A stretch of 64,000 bases of DNA, taken from Rhizobium tumorigenes (GTDB taxonomy: Bacteria > Pseudomonadota > Alphaproteobacteria > Rhizobiales > Rhizobiaceae). Positions 56,121-64,000 of this stretch are shown one piece after another (the first letter of the stretch is position 1; the number at the start of each line of letters is the position of its first letter). Position numbers and translations under genes: made by a program. Where the stretch lies: assembly GCF_003240565.2 (NCBI RefSeq), contig NZ_CP117256.1:770412-834411 (forward strand), given 5' to 3'. The notes beneath the pieces are model-generated. The model did no database searches and was not told where the DNA came from. It worked only from the letters and a program-made list of their open reading frames with translations.

Positions 56121-56407
56121 GGTATCTCCTGTTCCCGGCATCTAAGCCGAAGTCAGGCAGAAATTCCACTTATCCTAGCTGTGCAGATTTCCCGAGCCAG
56201 CTCTTTTCTTGTGTCCAAGCTTCTCCAGAAACGGCTGCAAAAATGCTGAAAGCTCTGTATCCCAATCCGCCATATCGCGCCCCAAAAGTGAGACCGCAAA
56301 TCATCTCAAACCAGACTTGCCAGAATCTGCCAAGGTAGTTCTAGCCTTAGTCTCTCGATCTAATTCTAGAAAATCATACGAGCCGATTTGAACTTTCGCC
56401 ACAATTT

Positions 56408-59400
56408 CTAGAGGAGGAAGTCAGATCCATCAGCGTGAAGTGATGTTACGCTTACGTTCGAAAGATAAATCTGTGAGTCCGCAATGTGGTCGCCGTTGAT
56501 ATCGATACTGACCATTGAACCGGTACCGCTGGCCGTCACCTGGACCTCCCCCGCCGTTCCCGAGAAGGCATTCGTATAGATGAAAGACAGTTTGTGGTCG
56601 GTAATGCTCGAGAAGTCGATAATGTCGCCCCTGGTGAAATCAGAAATTATGTCACGGTTGTTGGCACTCGACTCTAAGACGGAATTGTACTTGAAGGTAT
56701 CGTTTCCTGCGCCCCCCGTGAGGATGTCAGCGCCCAGTCCACCGATCAAGACATCTCGACCGCCGCCGCCAGACAGTTCATTGTTTCCCGCATTGCCGGT
56801 CAATAGATTGTTGTTGCCGTTACCGACTGCATTGATGGCGCCGCCCCCCGTCAACGTCAGATTCTCCACATTGTTTTCCAAGGTGTGCGAAACAGACGAA
56901 TAGACACTGTCGATGCCACCGGTCGACCACTCGGTAATCGTATCCCCTGCATTATCGACGTAGTAGGTGTCGTTGCCGGCGCCACCTATCATCGTGTCGG
57001 CGCCAGCGCCTCCATTCAAAATGTTGTCGCCATCGTTGCCGTTAAGAATATTCGCGAGGGTATTGCCAGTCGCTGTCATATTACCGGTGCCTGTTAGCGT
57101 CAGATTCTCGACGTCATCGCCTAGCGTGTAGGCCACAGAGGAATAGACAGTATCATTGCCACCACCGGCTAGTTCAGTGACCACATCCCCTACATTATCG
57201 ACGTAATAGGTGTCGTTGCCGGCGCCCCCGATCATCCTGTCGGCACCGAGACCGCCGTCCAGGACGTTGTTCCCCGTATTGCCTGTCAACGTATTGTTGA
57301 GTTCGTTGCCGGTTCCGCTGGTGTTCCAACCTGCAGTGAGCGTCAGGTTTTCGACATTGGCCCCAAGCGCGTAACTTATCGACGAATAGACGGTGTCCGT
57401 GCCGCCGCCAGCCAGTTCCGTAACGATATCGCCTGCATTGTCAACATAGTAGGCATCGCTACCGCCGCCGCCGATCAGAGTGTCGGCACCAGACCCGCCA
57501 TCAAGGACGTTGTTGCCCCCGTTGCCGATTAGGGTGTTGCTCAGCCAGTTGCCGGTCGCATTGATGTTGGCGAGCCCTGTCAACGTCAGGTTCTCAACAT
57601 TGTTTTCCAAAGTATGAGAAACAGACGCGTAGACGCTATCGATACCGCCTGCCGACCACTCGGTGATCGTATCGCCGGCGTTGTCGACGTAATAGGTGTC
57701 GTTACCGGCGCCTCCGATCATGGTGTCGGCACCGACGCTGCCGTCCAAGATATTGTTTCCAGCATTGCCGGTTAGAACGTTGTTTAGCCAGTTGCCGGTG
57801 GCGTTGAGATTACTAGTCCCAAGTAGGGTGAGATTTTCGACGTTGTCGGCAAGTTTCAAATCGATCGACGAATAGACACTGTCGATGCCACCCGTCGACC
57901 ATTCGGTAATCGTATCCCCTACATTATCGACGTAATAGGTGTCGTTGCCGGCGCCCCCGATCATCCTGTCGGCACCGAGACCGCCGTCCAGGACGTTGTT
58001 CCCCGTATTGCCTGTCAACGTATTGTTGAGTTCGTTGCCGGTTCCGCTGGTGTTCCAACCTGCAGTGAGCGTCAGGTTTTCGACATTGGCCCCAAGCGCG
58101 TAACTTATCGACGAATAGACGGTGTCCGTGCCGCCGCCAGCCAGTTCCGTAACGATATCGCCTGCATTGTCAACATAGTAGGCATCGCTACCGCCGCCGC
58201 CGATCAGAGTGTCGGCACCAGACCCGCCATCAAGGACGTTGTTGCCCCCGTTGCCGATTAGGGTGTTGCTCAGCCAGTTGCCGGTCGCATTGATGTTGGC
58301 GAGCCCTGTCAACGTCAGGTTCTCAACATTGTTTTCCAAAGTATGAGAAACAGACGCGTAGACGCTATCGATACCGCCTGCCGACCACTCGGTGATCGTA
58401 TCGCCGGCGTTGTCGACGTAATAGGTGTCGTTACCGGCGCCTCCGATCATGGTGTCGGCACCGACGCTGCCGTCCAAGATATTGTTTCCAGCATTGCCGG
58501 TCAGAACGTTGTTTAGCCAGTTGCCGGTGGCGTTGAGATTACTAGTCCCAAGTAGGGTGAGATTTTCGACGTTGTCGGCAAGTTTCAAATCGATCGACGA
58601 ATAGACACTGTCGATGCCACCCGTCGACCATTCGGTAATCGTATCCCCTACATTATCGACGTAATAGGTGTCGTTGCCGGCGCCCCCGATCATCCTGTCG
58701 GCACCGAGACCGCCGTCCAGGACGTTGTTCCCCGTATTGCCTGTCAACGTATTGTTGAGCGCGTTGCCGGTTCCGTTGATATTCAAATTCCCGGTCAGCA
58801 CCAGTGAATTGGCGACAGCATCCAGCGTCAGGGAAAAGGTGTCCGACGTAACGACATTCGGAATTCCCATCTGATCGTGCAATTGATAGGCATGAATGTA
58901 GTCTATCTGCATGTCGGCACCGGTGAAGTTGGCATCCGTGTCTCCACCCCAGGCGCCGCCGATTGCCAAATTTGTCACCATGTACATGGGCTGGTTCATG
59001 TCAGGAGGGGTCGCAGTGCGAAAAACCTCCTCGCCATCAATATACCATACGAGATCCGTCTTCGTCCACAAAACCCCATAGGTGTGCATCCCCGCGGACA
59101 CGTCGCCGACCCATGAAGAAATCCCCGCCATGGTATGGGTGCCATCCGCATTCGAATGTGCAGTCAGGATAGCCGAGGACGTATCTTTTCCAAGCGTTTC
59201 GAAGACGTCCAGCTCCGGCGGCCAGCTACCGTTGGCTGGCAGAAGCCAGAATGCTGGCCAGGTCCCTGTCTCCGAGGGCATTTCCGCACGTATTTCGAAA
59301 TAACCATAGGTTTGCGAGAAGGTACCACGCGATGACAGCATGCCGGATGTGAAATCTTCGCCCGTGGACTGTTTCACGGCAGCGCTTGCGCTTTCGGCAT

Positions 59401-60211
59401 GAATGGTCAACACCCCGTTCGTCGTCGAGAACGGATTGATGCCAAGGCCGAGATAGTCCTTGTCCATGTAAACTTGGGACTCATCACCATGAAGTCGTCC
59501 GGACGCGCCGTCGTGGAAGGAGGTCCGCCAAGTGCCGCCGTCCGCCTGGAGGCTGACACCGTTAAATTCGTCGGCAAAGGTCTGGGTCAGCTTGGTGGTA
59601 TCCAGTGCGTACTGGAAATCGTTAGCAGCGAAATCGGCAAGCTTGTGGTTGCTAAGTGTCAATGTTTCTCCCGCGTTTAGCTGGATGACAACATTGTTGC
59701 CGACTTGCGACATATGCGACGAAAGGCTCTGAAAACTGGTGAAACCGTAGCTCCCGAGCTGGATAACGTCCGAGCCAAGCGCACCGGCTTCGAAATCGGT
59801 GATGATGTCCGAACCGCCGCCGACACGAACAATGAAAGTATCACTACCTGCGCCACCGGTCATGACGTCATTGCCTCCTGCTCCGTAAAGCTGCTGATGT
59901 CCAGCGCCGCCCGTAATCACATTGTCGAGCGCATTGCCAATTCCGTAGGTATTGTCGCCCGTCAGTTGCAGGTTCTCGAGATTGGAGCCCAGCGTATAGT
60001 TTTTAGAGGTGATAACGAGATCATTTCCGCCCCCTGTTTCCTCCTGGATGACGTTAAGGGCCGAATAGGAATAGTACGTGTCATTCCCGCTGCCCCCGAC
60101 CAGAGTCACCGCGCCATTGATACCGCCCAGCGTGTCGGCGAACCCAGTACCGATCAAGGTTTGCCCAGAAAATGTCGCCCACTGCTTAACGCCGGAGTTA
60201 CTTGCTGCCAT
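56408..60211 (-). CDS. giant GH16-RTX endoglycanase (ExsH/PlyA-like)
   Basis: 1267 residues. A short N-terminal RTX-like block (GAGGNDVMTGGAGSDTFIVR) precedes a GH16 domain at about residues 205-445: FADEFNGVSLQADGGTWRTS, GYFEIRAEMPSETGTWPAFW, the catalytic motif PPELDVFETLG (Glu near 333) and GVLWTKTDLVWYIDGEEVFR. Eight 81-residue calcium-binding repeats follow (pattern LTGNxGNNxLDGGxGADxMIGGxGNDTYYVD, written in part) and then a C-terminal cap ending SVTSLHADGSDFLL, fit for type I secretion. S. meliloti ExsH is about 465 residues, so this is far larger. ATG 60211 has AAGGGGAACAGG before it. Secretion by 51058-54149 is inferred. Confidence 0.93.
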   Translation of the reverse strand: MAASNSGVKQWATFSGQTLIGTGFADTLGGINGAVTLVGGSGNDTYYSYSALNVIQEETGGGNDLVITSKNYTLGSNLENLQLTGDNTYGIGNALDNVITGGAGHQQLYGAGGNDVMTGGAGSDTFIVRVGGGSDIITDFEAGALGSDVIQLGSYGFTSFQSLSSHMSQVGNNVVIQLNAGETLTLSNHKLADFAANDFQYALDTTKLTQTFADEFNGVSLQADGGTWRTSFHDGASGRLHGDESQVYMDKDYLGLGINPFSTTNGVLTIHAESASAAVKQSTGEDFTSGMLSSRGTFSQTYGYFEIRAEMPSETGTWPAFWLLPANGSWPPELDVFETLGKDTSSAILTAHSNADGTHTMAGISSWVGDVSAGMHTYGVLWTKTDLVWYIDGEEVFRTATPPDMNQPMYMVTNLAIGGAWGGDTDANFTGADMQIDYIHAYQLHDQMGIPNVVTSDTFSLTLDAVANSLVLTGNLNINGTGNALNNTLTGNTGNNVLDGGLGADRMIGGAGNDTYYVDNVGDTITEWSTGGIDSVYSSIDLKLADNVENLTLLGTSNLNATGNWLNNVLTGNAGNNILDGSVGADTMIGGAGNDTYYVDNAGDTITEWSAGGIDSVYASVSHTLENNVENLTLTGLANINATGNWLSNTLIGNGGNNVLDGGSGADTLIGGGGSDAYYVDNAGDIVTELAGGGTDTVYSSISYALGANVENLTLTAGWNTSGTGNELNNTLTGNTGNNVLDGGLGADRMIGGAGNDTYYVDNVGDTITEWSTGGIDSVYSSIDLKLADNVENLTLLGTSNLNATGNWLNNVLTGNAGNNILDGSVGADTMIGGAGNDTYYVDNAGDTITEWSAGGIDSVYASVSHTLENNVENLTLTGLANINATGNWLSNTLIGNGGNNVLDGGSGADTLIGGGGSDAYYVDNAGDIVTELAGGGTDTVYSSISYALGANVENLTLTAGWNTSGTGNELNNTLTGNTGNNVLDGGLGADRMIGGAGNDTYYVDNVGDVVTELAGGGNDTVYSSVAYTLGDDVENLTLTGTGNMTATGNTLANILNGNDGDNILNGGAGADTMIGGAGNDTYYVDNAGDTITEWSTGGIDSVYSSVSHTLENNVENLTLTGGGAINAVGNGNNNLLTGNAGNNELSGGGGRDVLIGGLGADILTGGAGNDTFKYNSVLESSANNRDIISDFTRGDIIDFSSITDHKLSFIYTNAFSGTAGEVQVTASGTGSMVSIDINGDHIADSQIYLSNVSVTSLHADGSDFLL
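57185..58757 (-). repeat. 729-bp tandem duplication inside the GH16-RTX gene
   Basis: The sequence repeats itself at an offset of 729 bases (243 codons, exactly three 81-residue units) from about 57185 to 58757, that is, 2.2 near-identical copies. I found one difference, T at 57773 against C at 58502, which is silent (a Leu codon). The near identity shows a recent duplication or ongoing conversion. Confidence 0.92.
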
Positions 60212-60884
60212 GACCTGTTCCCCTTTTCTCAGATGGTAACAAGCAGCTCTTTTGAAATGGTGAATCACGATATTTCAAATTTAAATGTAATTACGAAATA
60301 TCTCATGCATACAAAATATTCAGCCCCGATATTTCGCTTACCAAAACGTTTTTTAAGTTATTTAATACAATAATAACCACAGACGTCAGGCGCTATAACT
60401 AGCCGCAAAAATCGGTTTCGTAGATTGTAGTGAAGCTCAAGCAATAATAAGGGGATCGGCAATCTTATCGACGAAGAGCCGACCTGCGCGGAAGAAGACG
60501 CGGGTCCGCTCCAGCTCCCCACGCGCTTGGATCGGGCGAGTGATCAACCACCATCGACCAATGCGCAGAAGACACGCCCCGCTTCAACAAATCCATTCAA
60601 GAAACTGGATTGCTATCGGCCGGTTCTCCCGTAAGTTCCAAGCTGTCATTCTCATGATTGACTGGTCTGATTTGGGCCAAACGCCAAGACTGACAGCCAT
60701 GCGGACATCTAGCTTGGCCTGTCACCATTCACGTCGCCAACAATGACACAGGCGTGACTTTCGTTGCCGAGGGTTTGCTGCACCAACGCTATGACGTTGC
60801 AAACGGTTTTTTCGCGGGCGCCGCGATGGCAACCAGCGGGCGGCTCACCGCGTCCTCTTGGACTTTATCCAGTCAATAACTCTA
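60212..60884. other. upstream region of the GH16-RTX gene, with a coding scrap
   Basis: 60230-60400 is AT-rich and probably the promoter. Between 60711 and 60876 one plus-strand frame reads PVTIHVANNDTGVTFVAEGL and then YDVANGFFAGAAMATSGRLT with no start codon, which looks like a fragment of an unknown protein. Nothing else is supported. Confidence 0.4.
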
Positions 60885-61040
60885 TCAAAGCTGGCCCCGC
60901 AGATAGACTATATAAAACATAATCATGCCGACAGCAGAGAGTGCGGATAGAGTGGCGATACTACAAATAAAAATTACCAACAAACGCAGGCGCCAGTCGA
61001 CGACAAGACTGATTTTCTTTGTTGATATGATTTCGCTCAT
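60885..61040 (-). CDS. single-pass membrane microprotein C
   Basis: A 51-residue protein: MSEIISTKKISLVVDWRLRL, a basic start, then one membrane helix LVIFICSIATLSALSAVGMI and a short tail ending YLRGQL. No clear ribosome binding site. It is not obviously related to microproteins A and B. Codon use and the clean hydrophobic profile support it, but only weakly. Function unknown. Confidence 0.4.
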   Translation of the reverse strand: MSEIISTKKISLVVDWRLRLLVIFICSIATLSALSAVGMIMFYIVYLRGQL

Positions 61041-61160
61041 CACGTAGATATAGGTAACGTTAATGAAATGTCTAACAATATTTTCACTGATTGGCCCGCG
61101 CTGCTCGTTCTGACTGCACTCTATTAAGCGCGCTGAACGTCCCTAAATCAAAGAGTTGTT

Positions 61161-61412
61161 ATGCATAGCCGACAAAGACCCACCGAGGAACGTTTGGCAC
61201 TGGAGCGTAGGCACTTCACAACCTCTGAAAAAAGGCTCTACGTCAAGCAATCGCCGTGGAGCAAGCGCCGTGAAACTTACTTCGGGATCTCGATGGGGGT
61301 CTTGTATCAATCTCACGGGCAAATCAGTGTCCACGATGTCGAGTTTCCAGACACAATATTGGCCGAATACGAAAACCTCGATGCCATGCTCGTAGATTGG
61401 GTGAAGTTGTAG
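61161..61412 (+). CDS. hypothetical protein
   Basis: 83 residues with a basic N-terminus (MHSRQRPTEERLALERRHFT) and a better-folded looking end: ETYFGISMGVLYQSHGQISV followed by DVEFPDTILAEYENLDAML. AAGAG lies about six bases before ATG 61161. An opposing frame (61143-61556) covers the same DNA but is less protein-like. I do not recognise it. Confidence 0.35.
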   Translation: MHSRQRPTEERLALERRHFTTSEKRLYVKQSPWSKRRETYFGISMGVLYQSHGQISVHDVEFPDTILAEYENLDAMLVDWVKL

Positions 61413-61580
61413 TGGCACTTTATCTGACACCAAGCAGCGACGCACTACAAAGCGGTACCCGTAGGCGCCTGTCGAAAGAGATGCACTTACTGGATAAAAG
61501 CCATTTGCCCGACCTGAGAGAGAGGTGACCTTTCGTACCGGAGACATGGGTAACACTTTTCGCTTTTGCGGAAGGTGCTG

Positions 61581-62533
61581 ATGCCGCTGAGAGAAACTTC
61601 GGTTATGGGGGAACGTCTACGATTTGTCGCCCGGCTTCTGGAGGGCAAGGGAAGAGCGAGGTCTGCCGGGATTTCGGCATATCGCGCAAGATCGGCTACA
61701 ATATCTTCAACTGCTACAGGCAAGATGGCCTGGAAGAATTGACGGATCGCTCCCGGCGGCCAGTGCGCTATGCCAACCAGTTGCCCGATGCCATCGAGAC
61801 GATAATCGTCGCGACCAAGAAGAACAAGCCGCACTGGGATGCCAGAAGATCGGGGAATTGCTGATCAAGAAGCTTTCCGGCGATGTGCGTGTGCCCGCCC
61901 ACAAGCACCGTTTACGCCGTTCTCGACCGGCATGGCCTTGTCACCCATGCCCGCAGGCGACACCGCAACAAGGCCGAAGGAACGGACCTGTCCCAAGCCC
62001 TGTTGCCCAATGAACTGTGGTGCGCCGACCTCGAGGGCGAGTTCAAGCTCGGCGACAACAGATACTGTTACCCATTGACTGTCACAGACCAGGGTTCGCG
62101 CTTCCTTCTTGTCTGCGAAGCCTTCGAATCGACAAGCGAACAGGGTGTCTTGGATGCCTTCCATCGCCTGCTTGCCGACCGCGGCCTGCCGCAAGCGATC
62201 CGCACCGACACTGCCCTGCCCTTTGCTTCACCCAACGACCTCTTCAATCTATCGAGGCTGTCTATATGGTGGCTGCGGCTGGGGAGCGCCATCGAAGGCA
62301 TCAAACCCGGCCGGCCACATCAGAACGGCCGGCACGAGCGCATGCATCTCACTCTCATGAAGGAAGCGACGCGACCGCCAGACAGAAACATCCTTCAGCA
62401 GCAGGCGCGCTTCGATGCCTTCATTCACGAATTCAACAACGAGCAATCACGTAAAGCGCTCGACATAAAAGCCCCTGCCGACATCTACACGGCATCGACA
62501 GACCCTATAGCGGCCTGCCGGACGTCGAATAAG
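61581..62533 (+). pseudogene. IS481-family transposase, frameshifted and truncated
   Basis: It starts MPLRETSVMGERLRFVARLL, shifts frame near 61650 and 61750, and passes LTDRSRRPVRYANQLPDAIE and TKKNKPHWDARR in another frame. A long intact stretch follows from 61905: TVYAVLDRHGLVTHARRRHR, ELWCADLEGEFKLGDNRYCY, RTDTALPFASPNDLFNLSRL and GIKPGRPHQNGRHERMHLTL (the catalytic Glu region). The expected C-terminal end after SGLPDVE is lost at about 62531, where foreign sequence begins. The first Asp, the second Asp and Glu are present, but the N-terminus is broken. Confidence 0.85.
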
Positions 62534-63072
62534 CGATCGCGGTGTCGACGACCCAGTCCTCTTTCTCGACGTCGGGGTCAGAGAGGCCTGCCCGTGCCAT
62601 ATCGACGCCGATCTGTACGAAGCGCTCGCGTTCCGGAACAGTGAGATCAGGCAGCGTCTCCATGTCGGCTCGCAGCCACTCCTGCGAGTCCGTGTCGTCG
62701 AACGATAAAGACGTCTTGTCGTAGGTTCGAGATGGACTGCTTAATGACCTCGATATGTCTGACGCGACCTGCGAGCCGCTTTGCGTCTGGAACGCATCAG
62801 TGCTTCCTCTTGCCCCCCAGTTTCCCAGAAGCGGCCAGGAATTCGTCGACGGCGGACTGGTCTTCGGGATGCTGTCCAATGCGCATGCCATACCCACGGT
62901 CTGCGGACTCGAAGTGAATGTCTGCACGCGATAGGTTCAGAAGATCGGACACGTCGGAGATGTTAGCTTCTCCCGCAACCCCCATCCGCAACAGGTCGTT
63001 TTTCCCGATCTCGACGTCGTCGTGGTCCGCCGCAAGCTCGGTCGCTGCCGATGCTGCTTCCACCGGTCCCAC
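62534..63072 (-). pseudogene. unrecognised protein remnant
   Basis: Two overlapping minus-strand frames look protein-like. One (62797-63072) starts MGPVEAASAATELAADHDDV and contains NISDVSDLLNLSRADIHFES. The other (up to 62927) contains LPDLTVPERERFVQIGVDMA and KEDWVVDTAIAYSTSG. A third frame at about 62745-62780 reads RHIEVIKQSISNL. I read this as one or two decayed genes cut by the IS481 remnant. No family is recognised. Confidence 0.3.
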
Positions 63073-63300
63073 ACGCGGCGATCTTCAGGGCGAAGCTTCC
63101 CGACAAGATGTGCATGCGACTTGCAATAGAGGCGTCTACGTCTGGTACCAAGGCGGAGCCGCCAGGCTTGCCGCACAGTTCGCACGTCATCGACGACTTC
63201 GCCCATGCTAGGTGCTGCCACGCAAAACACTTCTCGGAGGCCGCCGCACAGGACTGGTCGTAGCTCGCTTCTATCTGCAGGCAGCCAAGGTGACGGCGGG
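63073..63300 (-). pseudogene. CxxC zinc-ribbon-like protein remnant
   Basis: One frame reads SSMTCELCGKPGGSALVP, and a neighbouring frame continues with RRRRLYCKSHAHLVGKLRPE. Joined by one frameshift they give C-x2-C and C-x2-H pairs like the small metal-binding proteins with CELCG motifs common in rhizobia. Neither frame is intact. Confidence 0.3.
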
Positions 63301-64000
63301 CAGAGGCGAACCGGAAATTCCTATCTGGATTCATATTGGAGGCATGGACGATCAAGCTGAGCACGATGCTGTGCCAGCCCCAAGCTACGTCGACGATGAT
63401 GCCCTTCATCATTAAGGCTTCCGACCAAGCTTGATCCACCCCAGCGTCGTGCGCGCGTACTTTCGGTGACAGTCGACGTGGAGCAGCTGTCTTTGATCTA
63501 CGATCGCCATGGATTTCAGAGCGTTCTTGCGCCGTCTTTATCCAAATTGGCCTAACGACGCTGCGCGCGTGCAGCGAGCTCATCTCGTACCATGTCTGCG
63601 TGCGCGCGCGGTTGCCTGGTCGTCCCTTCAGGTGGCAACCAAATCGACATTTTCACCCCAACCGGCGGACGTAACGCATCCAGTGAAAGCAATTTCGACG
63701 ACGACGGAAAGAGGCTATAGAGGGTCTCAACTGCAACGCTGAGTCGGTAAATCGCATCTCGCGGTCCTGTTTTTGGGTCCCATGAGGTCGACAAATGATC
63801 GAGTTTTGCCTGAGCGCTGTAAATTATCTTTGGACCTAAGGCTATGAAAGCTAACACCATTTTAGATTGACGCGGATGATGTTAACGTCTCGTTAACCAA
63901 AATGCGGTTGCAGCACGTCCAGAATCGCTGCTTAGTGCAAGCATCGGAGCAACGCCATATTTCCGCTTGGCAACGCTATTTAGGATAATCGGCTTCTGAA
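63301..64000. other. no supported gene at the right edge
   Basis: A 102-codon minus-strand frame (63552-63860) has a hydrophobic start (MVLAFIALGPKIIY) but no other feature. I see nothing else to name. Confidence 0.4.

Larger units (their letters stand above)
54962..56172 (-). mobile_element. IS3-family insertion sequence, intact frames
   Basis: About 1.2 kb with orfA and orfB overlapping. The ends carry an imperfect inverted repeat: TAAGTGGACTTCCGCC near 54962 and, on the minus strand, TAAGTGGAATTTCTGCC near 56172. No direct target duplication is visible at these borders. It abuts the IS701 fragment, which it may have interrupted. Confidence 0.8.

Noticed and set aside
57191..58648. CRISPR-like array
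   Set aside because: The regular repeats are coding RTX units of 243 bases and not 25-40 base repeats with unique spacers; no cas genes are present.
59705..60373. 222-codon plus-strand frame opposite the start of the GH16-RTX gene
   Set aside because: The minus-strand product has clear RTX and GH16 domains; this frame has none.
61143..61556. 137-codon minus-strand frame
   Set aside because: The opposite 83-codon frame has a better start signal and composition; this one shows no motif.
1..64000. tRNA, rRNA, riboswitch or integrase-att structure
   Set aside because: No cloverleaf, conserved rRNA core, riboswitch core or phage integrase was recognised by eye; a covariance-model scan would be needed to exclude small RNAs.

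Overview
The window looks like chromosome or large-replicon DNA of a member of the Rhizobiaceae (Rhizobium/Agrobacterium/Sinorhizobium relatives). That rests on codon style, on rhizobial gene types (ExoP/ExoY/ExoQ/ExoK/ExsH/PrsDE-like proteins, PsiF-like and BTLCP proteins) and on the insertion-sequence families present. No tRNA, rRNA, CRISPR array or phage module was seen. The exact species and replicon cannot be read from the sequence alone.

Region 1 (1-12.7 kb) is an erosion zone with a few intact genes. It holds a PsiF-like secreted protein, an IS256-type remnant, UTP-glucose-1-phosphate uridylyltransferase (galU/exoN), a decayed MNT-HEPN nucleotidyltransferase gene, UDP-glucose 6-dehydrogenase, a decayed AI-2E family transporter gene, a GGDEF protein, several very small proteins, a CDP-diacylglycerol pyrophosphatase and a XRE-type regulator. 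GalU and Ugd supply UDP-glucose and UDP-glucuronate for the polysaccharide genes to the right.

Region 2 (12.7-21.6 kb) carries a Wza/ExoF-type export lipoprotein, a pair of convergent paralogous microproteins, a BTLCP (LapG-type) cysteine proteinase and an intact 2.84-kb IS66 element with an exact 8-bp target duplication.

Region 3 (21.8-49.4 kb) is a large exopolysaccharide locus. It has two BY-kinase/Wzc co-polymerases, two Wzy-like polymerases or ligases, two Wzx-like flippases, at least four GT-A type glycosyltransferases, a GT14 family transferase, a WecG/TagA family transferase, an ExoY-like priming transferase, an acyltransferase with an SGNH domain, a Tat-exported GH10 protein, an ExoK-like GH16 glycanase and a PPP-family phosphatase. 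One long minus-strand series (41.5 to 29.8 kb) joins a co-polymerase, two flippases, four or five transferases and a polymerase. The other genes sit in divergent or convergent blocks around it.

Region 4 (49.4-64 kb) contains a type I secretion pair (PrsD/PrsE-like) and a giant GH16-RTX glycanase. That gene carries a near-perfect 729-bp tandem duplication. Around them lie IS66, IS701, IS3 and IS481 copies or remnants, and the right end is mostly decayed coding sequence. Together the genes make, polymerise, export, decorate and trim an acidic heteropolysaccharide whose structure cannot be deduced from sequence. The doubled machinery suggests either two polymers or one recently rearranged locus.
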